Both the position numbers and the translations under genes were made by a program. DNA of 64,000 nt from [Clostridium] aminophilum DSM 10710 (GTDB lineage: Bacteria > Bacillota > Clostridia > Lachnospirales > Lachnospiraceae): assembly GCF_000711825.1 (NCBI RefSeq), contig NZ_JONJ01000001.1, positions 62,001 through 126,000 of the forward strand, given 5' to 3'. Positions 32,998 through 39,445 of the stretch are shown one piece after another. The notes under the pieces are model-generated. The model was not told the DNA's origin. It did no database searches and worked only from the letters and a program-made list of their open reading frames with translations. How positions within the stretch are numbered: position 1 is the stretch's first letter; each line of letters opens with the position of its first letter.

Positions 32998-33414
32998 ATG
33001 GACAAATGCAGCGAACGGCTGACCGTATTCTTTGAAGACCCTTTCTGGGTCGGAATCTTTGAGCTCGAGCAGGACGGACATCTGTCTGCCTGCAAAATCA
33101 CTTTCGGAGCAGAACCCCGAGACTGGGAAATCCGCGATTTCATTCTTCGGGAATACGATCATCTGCGCTTCAGTCCCGCTGTGGCAGCTGCCGCAAAAGA
33201 AAAGACCGTAAATCCGAAACGGCGCCAGCGCGAAGCGCATCGGCATCTCGAAACTGTCGGAATCGGAACCAAAGCCCAGCAGGCTTTGAAAATGCAGCAG
33301 GAGCAGAACAAACGAAACCGCAAAGTGAATAGCAGGGCGCAAAAGCTTGCGGAGCAGGAGCGGTTGTTTGATCTGAAACAGCAAAAAAAACGGGCAAAGC
33401 ACCGGGGCCGATAA
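32998..33414 (+). CDS. yjdF: YjdF family protein (DUF2992)
   Basis: A 138-residue protein with the YjdF N-terminal signature LTVFFEDPFWVGIFE, then FGAEPRDWEIRDFIL and a highly basic Lys/Arg/Gln-rich coiled-coil-like C-terminal half (about 70-138). Its molecular function is unknown; control by an azaaromatic riboswitch suggests a role in tolerance to heteroaromatic toxins. Start ATG at 32998 follows AGGAGGG. The tail overlaps a terminator hairpin that includes the stop codon. Confidence 0.93.
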   Translation: MDKCSERLTVFFEDPFWVGIFELEQDGHLSACKITFGAEPRDWEIRDFILREYDHLRFSPAVAAAAKEKTVNPKRRQREAHRHLETVGIGTKAQQALKMQQEQNKRNRKVNSRAQKLAEQERLFDLKQQKKRAKHRGR

Positions 33415-33434
33415 GGCCTCCGGTGCTTTGTTTT
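33395..33434. terminator. Bidirectional terminator between yjdF and deformylase
   Basis: CAAAGCACCG (33395-33404) / CGGTGCTTTG (33421-33430) with inner GGCC/GGCC pairing, followed by TTTT on the plus strand and, on the minus strand, by a poly-T tract complementary to the A-run at 33383-33390 after a GCCCG spacer. Confidence 0.85.
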
Positions 33435-33438
33435 CATC

Positions 33439-33849
33439 TCAGATCAGCTCTCCGCTGAAATGCTGAATCTCATGCTGAATGATCTGCGCCGTATAGCCGC
33501 TGAACTTTCCATGTTTCTTCTGGAAATTCCGGTCCAGAAAATCCACTTCGATCTCCTGATATCTCGTGCAGGATCGAACGCCCTCCAGCGAAAGACACCC
33601 TTCTTCCGCCTGATACTCGCCGGTCTTGGCTGTGATGACCGGATTTACCATCACCGTCAGGAAAGGCCCGTTTTCAAAAGCAATGATCTGTTTCTTCTCA
33701 CCGATCATATTGGCCGCCATACCCACACAGCGATCCAGATGTGCTTTCAGGGTATCCAGCAGATCCACGATAATCTGCTGATCCGCCTCCGTCGCAGGCT
33801 CCGATTCCTGCTGCAGAAAAATCGGATCTCTCACAATTGGTCTTACCAT
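33439..33849 (-). CDS. def: Peptide deformylase (short, Firmicute type)
   Basis: A 136-residue metalloenzyme removing the formyl group from nascent N-termini. Motif 1 is GMAANMIG (43-50; the usual Gln of GLAAPQ is replaced by Met), motif 2 is EGCLS (83-87, metal Cys85), and motif 3 is QHEIQH (125-130, two metal His and catalytic Glu). It is shorter than housekeeping deformylases (about 150-185) and the motif 1 Gln change, together with HEIQH for HEIDH, marks it as a divergent paralogue. It lies 28 bp after a nitroreductase gene, not beside fmt, so it is likely an accessory deformylase. Confidence 0.87.
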   Translation of the reverse strand: MVRPIVRDPIFLQQESEPATEADQQIIVDLLDTLKAHLDRCVGMAANMIGEKKQIIAFENGPFLTVMVNPVITAKTGEYQAEEGCLSLEGVRSCTRYQEIEVDFLDRNFQKKHGKFSGYTAQIIQHEIQHFSGELI

Positions 33850-33877
33850 GAGTCACCTCCTGATCAACGTATGCAAC

Positions 33878-34402
33878 TCAGATATAGTAAACGTAATTCT
33901 CTTTTCTCGGCGGTGCCTCTTTTGCCGGGCTCGCCGCATAGCCGAGCGCGCAGTGACCGATTCCCTCATAATCGCCCTCGATGCCGAGTCTCTTCAGAAT
34001 GTTCTTTCCGAAATCCGACTCAAACTCCTCTTTGGCGCGGTTGATCCAGATGTTCGCAACGCCAAGGCTTTCCGCAGCATTCATGAGATTGCCCATGACG
34101 AGTGTTCCGTCATAAACATGATTCGGAGATGCCTTATCCGCTACAACGATCAGAATAACCGGCGCTCCGTAGAACGGATCAAAGCCTTCCTTCCATCCGC
34201 CGATCTTCCGGTTCTCTTCCATAATCTCATCGCGAAGTTTTTTATCGGTGACAGCGATGATGACCGCGCTCTGCATGTTCTTTCCGGACGGCGCATAGGT
34301 ACCGGCCCTGATGATCGCCTTCAGCTCTTCCTCTTTGATCATATCCGGTTTGAAATCTCTGCAGCTTCTTCTGTTTTCAAGTACTTTCAGCGTTTCGTTC
34401 AT
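33878..34402 (-). CDS. Nitroreductase family FMN protein
   Basis: A 174-residue flavoprotein of the nitroreductase superfamily: NRRSCRDFKPD at the N-terminus, AGTYAPSGKNMQ (FMN phosphate binding), GNLMNAAESLGVANIWIN in mid-protein (written here as MNAAESLGVAN) and GHCALGYAA near the C-terminus. It should use NAD(P)H to reduce nitro, quinone or flavin substrates. It forms a likely operon with the divergent peptide deformylase 28 bp downstream. Natural substrate unknown. Confidence 0.9.
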   Translation of the reverse strand: MNETLKVLENRRSCRDFKPDMIKEEELKAIIRAGTYAPSGKNMQSAVIIAVTDKKLRDEIMEENRKIGGWKEGFDPFYGAPVILIVVADKASPNHVYDGTLVMGNLMNAAESLGVANIWINRAKEEFESDFGKNILKRLGIEGDYEGIGHCALGYAASPAKEAPPRKENYVYYI

Positions 34403-34502
34403 ATCATTTCCTCTCTGTCGAACACTTGAATCGCCGTTTTCCTCCTAAACTATAGCACAGAATGTTCCGCAAAACATATACCCGAATGTGACGTTTTCAT
34501 CC

Positions 34503-34541
34503 GAAAAAAATGCTGCCATACCGGCATGGTACAGCAGCATT
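34503..34541 (-). terminator. Terminator after the DUF2798 gene
   Basis: ATGCTGC/GCAGCAT outer stem with inner CCAT/ATGG pairing; minus strand followed by TTTTTTT. Confidence 0.8.
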
Positions 34542-34563
34542 CTCATTCAAATATTGGTCTGAT

Positions 34564-35064
34564 TCAGGCCGACTCGCCTGCCCTCCGGGCATCCTTTCCG
34601 GAAAGAGCACGAACACAGAAGCCGAACACATTTCTCACCAGCGGCCCTGCAAAAAAGATCTGCCAGCAGAGAGCCATCGGGAAATTCATCGCGGTTGTCT
34701 GGAACCAGACTGCGACGAACTGGCTTCCCGCATTCTTAAACAGAAGCGTTGCGGCCAGACTCATGAGCGGACACATCAGGCATACGGACATCGCAGAGAT
34801 GGCCAGAACGATCAGGATCATCGGGTCCTTCCCCGGGGTGACAAACCGGAAGGCAAGGATCTGTGCCAGTTTTCCGACAAAAAGCAGTTCGATCACAACG
34901 GCAACCGGCCACATAATCAGCATCTCCTGAAACGCGGCGAGAAACACGAAATTCTGCATACCGCCGACATTGAGGGCGATATTGTAAAGAATCATGGCAT
35001 ACACCATGACAAAAGCCATGAAGAGGGTAAAGACGACATCCTGAAACTTATTCTGCGGTAACAC
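34564..35064 (-). CDS. DUF2798 family four-helix membrane protein
   Basis: A 166-residue membrane protein with two repeats of a two-helix unit (FMAFVMVYAMILYN... and LISAMSVCLMCPLMSL-like segments), the pattern of tandem DUF2798 domains. It ends in a charged tail. The start is a GTG at 35064 with an AGGAG site eight bases upstream; no better in-frame ATG exists. Function unknown. It stands alone between terminators. Confidence 0.75.
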   Translation of the reverse strand: MLPQNKFQDVVFTLFMAFVMVYAMILYNIALNVGGMQNFVFLAAFQEMLIMWPVAVVIELLFVGKLAQILAFRFVTPGKDPMILIVLAISAMSVCLMCPLMSLAATLLFKNAGSQFVAVWFQTTAMNFPMALCWQIFFAGPLVRNVFGFCVRALSGKDARRAGESA

Positions 35065-35279
35065 GTTAACATTCTCCTTTCAAAAAGAGGGAAGATTTCA
35101 GCGTGTTGTTCGTTATCGCCCGAATGGGTGTGCGTTTCCAATAATACCTGTCCTGCATCTTCTGATTTCAAATTTACAGCAATGCAGGAGATTATAGCAG
35201 TTTTTCACCGATCGTGTAATACTGTTTTTATTTTTGTACATGGAGGATCCGCAGTCCCGCAGACGGCTGTCATTTCATC

Positions 35280-35387
35280 TCTCAGGTCTGAATCCGCTCC
35301 GGATTTCGATCCGCCTCTCAAGTCTGAATCTGCCCCGGATTCCTTTTCGTCTCTCAGGCCTGAATCTGTCCCGGATGTTCTTCCGTG
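35280..35387. repeat. Three 36-bp tandem repeats spanning the symporter stop codon
   Basis: Units 35280-35315, 35316-35351 and 35352-35387. The third overlaps the 3' end of the Na+/alanine symporter. Read in the gene frame on the minus strand the three units give tails ending PGQIQA-stop, PGQIQT-stop and PERIQT-stop, each closed by its own TGA. Confidence 0.85.
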
Positions 35388-36937
35388 TTCTTCATGTCGT
35401 TTCTGCGGCTCTCCGCTTTCTCATCCCAGACCGGCACCGTAACGCCGACCACTTCCGAAGTAAACGGACTCCCGTCCCCGCTTTCGTAGTGTTCCTGCGC
35501 CTTTTTCACATAACGGAAGCCGAGATACAGCAGGGGAATGTTGCAGTACGCGATGAGAATATTGGCAAAATCCGACAGATCCCACAGCGCTCCCAGATCC
35601 ATTCCCACAATCGACGTGAGCATTCCGAAACATACCACGACAAGATCCAGGCCGCGGATCACATTGATAAATGCCGGCTTACGGCTGATCCGGTTTGCAC
35701 AGATCTCGGAAAATGAGATGAATCCGAGAAGACACGTAAATGCAAACAGACCAAAACAGAGCGAGATCAGAAGCGTCACTGCCGTGTTCAGCTCCGTTCC
35801 CGGTGTGAGCTCTGCAGCGGATGCGAGATATTTCGGAAGCTTTCCCATTTCAAACCATGCCGCACCGGCATCCGTCATCCATACCCGGCCCATGATAACC
35901 ACAAAACCGGTCAGCGTACAGATCACGATGGTATCCAGGAATACGCCGATGGCCTGTACGCAGCCCTGATCACACGGATGTGCCGCATCGGAGGCAGCCG
36001 CCGGCATGGTGATGGTTCCCTGACCGGCTTCATTGGACATCAGTCCGCGCTTTACGCCCTGCATCAGGGCAATTCCAAAGGCACCGCCGAATACGGCCTC
36101 CGGGTGAAATGCCTCCGTCAATACGGCGTAGAAAAACCACGGAATCCGCGGCAGATTCAGAAGAATCAGGATCAGAACCGTCAGAACGTACACAATCGCC
36201 ATGATCGGAACCAGCACGTCCGTCACTCTGGAAATCTTCTTTGTGCCGCCGAAGGAGATGGCGATCGCCGCGATTACGGTGATCGCAAAACCGATCCAAT
36301 ATACGGCATGCGTGGTCGGAAGCTCTGTTCCGACAAGGATGGACGCGATCTGCCCCATCGCGGATACGGAGTTGAAGCCCTGAGCCGGAAGGCATAACAG
36401 CGCATACACGATATACATCAGGGAAAGAATGACGCCGACCACAGCCGAATTCTTCAGCAGCCGCCGGCCGTAAAAGGCCATTCCGCCGATGTATTCGTCA
36501 TCTTTTCTCTCTTTGAAGATCTGTGACAATGTCGACTCGACAAACGCGGTTGACATGCCGAAAAAAGCGGAAATCCACATCCACAGAAGTGCTCCCGGAC
36601 CGCCGACCGACACGGCTCCCGTGACACCCAGAATGTTGCCCGGGCCGACCCGCATCGCGGTCGACAGGAAAAAGGAGGCAAGCGGCGAAATGCCTGTTTT
36701 TGCCTTGCTGTTCTTTAACACCTGAAGCCCCCTCCGGAATTTCCGGATCTGAATAAACCGAAGCCGGAATGAAAAGTATATCCCCGAGCCGATCAAAAGG
36801 ATGATCGCAAGAGAAAAATTTCCCAGAACCGGAATTCCCGCATACCAGGAAATGTTGGTGGGAAAATCCCAGAACAGATCCGATACGATCTGAATTCTTC
36901 CGCAGACCGCGGAAATCACATTTAACAAAGTCTCCAT
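35354..36937 (-). CDS. AGCS-family sodium:alanine/glycine symporter
   Basis: A 527-residue amino acid:cation symporter. Diagnostic segments are RVGPGNILGVTGAV (substrate/Na+ loop), SNEAGQGTITMPAAAS with HPCDQG, and the C-terminal membrane pair before a hydrophilic tail. It imports alanine or glycine with Na+. The start at 36937 follows GAGAGGGG; a much longer open frame upstream only reflects a 21-22-bp tandem repeat array (37040-37213). The 3' end lies in a 36-bp repeat array. The gene is transcribed alone. Confidence 0.93.
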   Translation of the reverse strand: METLLNVISAVCGRIQIVSDLFWDFPTNISWYAGIPVLGNFSLAIILLIGSGIYFSFRLRFIQIRKFRRGLQVLKNSKAKTGISPLASFFLSTAMRVGPGNILGVTGAVSVGGPGALLWMWISAFFGMSTAFVESTLSQIFKERKDDEYIGGMAFYGRRLLKNSAVVGVILSLMYIVYALLCLPAQGFNSVSAMGQIASILVGTELPTTHAVYWIGFAITVIAAIAISFGGTKKISRVTDVLVPIMAIVYVLTVLILILLNLPRIPWFFYAVLTEAFHPEAVFGGAFGIALMQGVKRGLMSNEAGQGTITMPAAASDAAHPCDQGCVQAIGVFLDTIVICTLTGFVVIMGRVWMTDAGAAWFEMGKLPKYLASAAELTPGTELNTAVTLLISLCFGLFAFTCLLGFISFSEICANRISRKPAFINVIRGLDLVVVCFGMLTSIVGMDLGALWDLSDFANILIAYCNIPLLYLGFRYVKKAQEHYESGDGSPFTSEVVGVTVPVWDEKAESRRNDMKNTEEHPGQIQA

Positions 36938-37039
36938 ACCATGTCCCCTCTCCCAAACCAGGCGAAACGCGCTCCGCAGATTCCGCCCGTTATCGCATTC
37001 GCCGACAGACCCGGATCTCCATATCTGCATTTCCGCAGA

Positions 37040-37213
37040 CCTGACTGTCCGCCATGCATACCTGACTGTCCGCCATGCATACCTGACTGTCTGCACATGC
37101 ATATCTGACTGTCTGCACATGCATATCTGACTGTCTGCACATGCATACCTGACTGTCTGCACATGCATATCCGACTAACTGCCCATGCATATCTGACTAT
37201 CTGCACATCCGCA
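37040..37213. repeat. Eight-unit 21-22-bp tandem array upstream of the symporter
   Basis: Units at 37040, 37061 (21 bp each), 37082, 37104, 37126, 37148, 37170 and 37192 (22 bp each), consensus CCTGACTGTCTGCACATGCATA with variants. The last two are degenerate. Seven contain the palindrome ATGCAT. No spacers, so this is not a CRISPR array. Confidence 0.92.
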
Positions 37214-37362
37214 TGGACACAGGCTTACCGCTCACAACGATCCGGTTCGCCGCGAAATGTCCGAAGATGATTCTGCCGACATTTTCATCGTACAACATCA
37301 AGTCAAGTCCTGTTATATTTTTTTAAAATCTTCTCCGGAACGGTGTCCCTTCGGCAGCCGTG

Positions 37363-37371
37363 TGCTATAAT
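37363..37371 (+). promoter_or_regulatory. Extended -10 promoter for the Moco-riboswitch/ECF operon
   Basis: TGCTATAAT, an extended -10 element, about 15-20 nt before the putative riboswitch. No good -35, as is common for extended -10 promoters. Confidence 0.55.
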
Positions 37372-37383
37372 GGCATTATGCAA

Positions 37384-37482
37384 AAACTCCGAGCTTTTAA
37401 GCCTAAAAAGAGCGCTTTCTTCATGGTTTTTAAGACGCAGATTTCGATCCGCCGGGGTATGAATGGAAACAGACATGCCTTC
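37384..37482 (+). ncRNA. Candidate molybdenum/tungsten cofactor (Moco RNA motif) riboswitch
   Basis: The leader of the ECF S-component gene contains AACTCCGAGC near its 5' end and, near its 3' end, CCGCCGGGGTATGAATGG, then GAAACAGACATGCCTTC. These resemble the conserved terminal part of the Moco RNA motif (E. coli moaA: GCCTCCCGTATCTGG, GAAAGGTGTACATGGCTTC, from memory). Genes downstream include mobA, and formate dehydrogenase lies opposite, which fits. The ribosome site AAAGGAG is just 3' of the element. Confidence 0.6.
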
Positions 37483-37502
37483 CTTATTGAAAAGGAGTCA
37501 CA

Positions 37503-38081
37503 ATGAAAAAAATTGATCTCAGAACGCTCATTTTTATGACGCTGTGCTGCGACCTTGGTTTGTGTGCCAAAAAACTGATCGCCCCCGCTGCCAATGTCAT
37601 AACTGAATTTCTTCACATTCCCGGCGGCATCGCCACCGGATTTTCCCTCATGTTTCTGGTAATCGCAGCTTCCCTGATTCCTGTACGGAGCTGCGCTCTC
37701 ATCATGTCCGTCCTTCAGAGCATTCTGGCTCTGTGCTTCGGAATGACCGGAAGCATGGGAATTCTTGCGCCCATCGGCTACATTCTCCCCGGAATTGTCA
37801 TTGATTCCGTGATGTTCTTCTCGGAAAAGTTCGCCGGCTCACGGCGTCACGGCATTCTGGCCGCTTCGATCCTGTCCTCGGCCGCGGCCTGTCTTGCGGC
37901 GGATTTCCTGATCTTCCGTCTGCACGGTCTCGTTCTCACCGTCTACGTCCTCGTTGCCGTAACGAGCGGCTCGGTTTTCGGACTTCTGGCGCAGACACTG
38001 TCGGAAAAACTCCGCCCGGTCATCCTCATGCAACACAATACCGAAAACACTGCCACATTGTCCAAAAAGGAGATCTCATGA
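37503..38081 (+). CDS. ECF transporter S component (substrate-binding membrane subunit)
   Basis: A 192-residue protein with five to six membrane helices and the typical ECF S-component layout: IFMTLCCDLGLCAKKLI near the N-terminus, HIPGGIATGFSLMFLVIA, and GSMGILAPIGYILPGIVID. It captures a substrate and relies on shared EcfA/EcfT subunits encoded elsewhere. Substrate is not evident from sequence; the upstream Moco-type riboswitch and the adjacent mobA suggest something tied to molybdenum/tungsten cofactor metabolism. The stop overlaps the next start (ATGA, 38078-38081). Ribosome site AAAGGAG. Confidence 0.78.
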   Translation: MKKIDLRTLIFMTLCCDLGLCAKKLIAPAANVITEFLHIPGGIATGFSLMFLVIAASLIPVRSCALIMSVLQSILALCFGMTGSMGILAPIGYILPGIVIDSVMFFSEKFAGSRRHGILAASILSSAAACLAADFLIFRLHGLVLTVYVLVAVTSGSVFGLLAQTLSEKLRPVILMQHNTENTATLSKKEIS

Positions 38082-38545
38082 AAAGAAAAAGCATCGCTGT
38101 CGTAATCCTCTTACTGATCCTGACCGGTATCGTATCCTTTCTCTATCTTCGCTCCCGAAAGGACGCCCCGAAGGGCTCTCTTACCGTAACCTGCGACGGC
38201 CGGACCGAACTTGTCGATCCGTTCCGCGCACCGCCGGTATCTGTCCGTGGAACAACCGTGAACAGTAAAGGGCAGAAGAAAGACATCGATGAGACCGGCG
38301 TTTCTCTCTCCGGCGTCATCGCACTGACCGGCTTCGGGAAGGAGCCGTATACCTCGGCCCGCGTGGTATCCTCCGATGAATACGCTGCAGACGTGACCGC
38401 CGACGAGATCTCCGACCCGCAGAAAGTCTTTCTCGTCCGTTCGGAATCAAAGGACGGAAGCGGTGAAATCCGACTGATTGTCTTTGGAGACGAAAACTCG
38501 AAGCGCCAGATCAAGGACGTGACAAGAATTGAGTTGCAGAAATAG
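38078..38545 (+). CDS. Small membrane-anchored protein, possibly with a sulfite-oxidase-like domain fragment
   Basis: A 155-residue protein with one N-terminal transmembrane helix (about 5-25) and an extracytoplasmic domain. GVSLSGVIALTGFGKEP, ARVVSSDEYAADVTADEI and RLIVFGDENSKRQIKDVTRIEL (last read as LIVFGDENSKRQIKDV) follow the order of strands in the molybdopterin-binding sulfite-oxidase fold (GVPL..LL, ..V.F.S.DGY...), but most of that domain, including its Cys ligand, is missing. Translation is coupled to the ECF S component by a 4-bp overlap, so it may present a ligand to it. Function unknown. Confidence 0.6.
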   Translation: MKRKSIAVVILLLILTGIVSFLYLRSRKDAPKGSLTVTCDGRTELVDPFRAPPVSVRGTTVNSKGQKKDIDETGVSLSGVIALTGFGKEPYTSARVVSSDEYAADVTADEISDPQKVFLVRSESKDGSGEIRLIVFGDENSKRQIKDVTRIELQK

Positions 38546-38665
38546 AACAAAGTCTGCAACCGGCCTCGGCTCCCCCTTTCACTCACTCCTGCGGGGAGCC
38601 TGCGGACTTCGGAGTCCTGAAAAAACGCCGCCATACACAGATCAGCCGAGAAGCACACGGAGCAA

Positions 38666-39445
38666 ATGAAACGCATGGGACAAACGGTGAAAACAGAACA
38701 CATGGGACAACTGAAACAGCATCATGAATTCAGCGGCATCATACTGGCCGGCGGAAAGAGCAGCCGGATGGGAACCGATAAGGCCTCTCTGTGCCTGAAC
38801 GGAAAAAGTTTTCTGGACATCCAGATTGAGAAGCTTCGCCGGGCCGGCGCCGGCGAGATTCTGATCTCCTGCCGGTCCAGTTCTCCGGAAGGTCCCGCCC
38901 TTTCGTACGGTATTCATACGTCCGAAATTCATGTGGACGGTATTCGTACGGACGAAAAGACACCCCGCCCCGGCACAGACTACCGCTCCTGCCGCATCCC
39001 GGAGCATGAATTGCCCGCACACCCGGTTTCGGCCCGAATCCCGCAGAACGGGTCCCTCCTGCGCCGCATCCCGGATCTTATCCCGGACTGCGGTCCCCTC
39101 GGCGGGATGTACTCTTGCTTTTCGGAGTGCCGTTTCCCTTTCGCTCTCGTTCTCAGCGTCGATACGCCGCTTCTCACCGCAGATACACTGAGCCGCCTTC
39201 TGGACGCGCATATCGCCTCGCCGCACGACGCGACCGTCTTATCCTTCCGGGGAAGGATACAGCCGCTGATTGCGGTGTACCGGACCGATACTGCCGGAAT
39301 TCTGAGAGAACTGATCCGTCAGAAAAAACTGGCAGTCAGAGCCTTTCTGGATCGGCTCGACTGCCAGTTTATGGAATATCACGGTGATGAAAAAGAACTC
39401 CTCAACTGCAACACGAAGGAAGATCTCACGCTTTTTCAAGCTTGA
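38666..39445 (+). CDS. mobA: Molybdenum cofactor guanylyltransferase MobA-like
   Basis: A 259-residue nucleotidyltransferase with the MobA signature LAGGKSSRMGTDKASL, the GPLGGMYS loop, SVDTPLL (metal-binding Asp) and a C-terminal ELLNCNTKEDL segment. It attaches GMP to molybdopterin for bis-MGD enzymes such as the formate dehydrogenase encoded convergently. An insert of about 50 residues (about 75-125) separates the strand after SCRSS from the GPLGG loop and includes short internal repeats. The start at 38666 has a close GGAG; ATG 38675 or 38702 are alternatives. Its 3' end overlaps the formate dehydrogenase 3' end by 20 bp on the opposite strand. Confidence 0.85.
   Translation: MKRMGQTVKTEHMGQLKQHHEFSGIILAGGKSSRMGTDKASLCLNGKSFLDIQIEKLRRAGAGEILISCRSSSPEGPALSYGIHTSEIHVDGIRTDEKTPRPGTDYRSCRIPEHELPAHPVSARIPQNGSLLRRIPDLIPDCGPLGGMYSCFSECRFPFALVLSVDTPLLTADTLSRLLDAHIASPHDATVLSFRGRIQPLIAVYRTDTAGILRELIRQKKLAVRAFLDRLDCQFMEYHGDEKELLNCNTKEDLTLFQA

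Noticed and set aside
36938-37168. N-terminal extension of the alanine symporter
   Set aside because: The open frame exists only because the 21-22-bp array lacks stops. The family starts at the ATG at 36937, which has a ribosome site.
37040-37213. CRISPR array
   Set aside because: Units are directly contiguous with no unique spacers and there are no cas genes. It is a simple tandem repeat.
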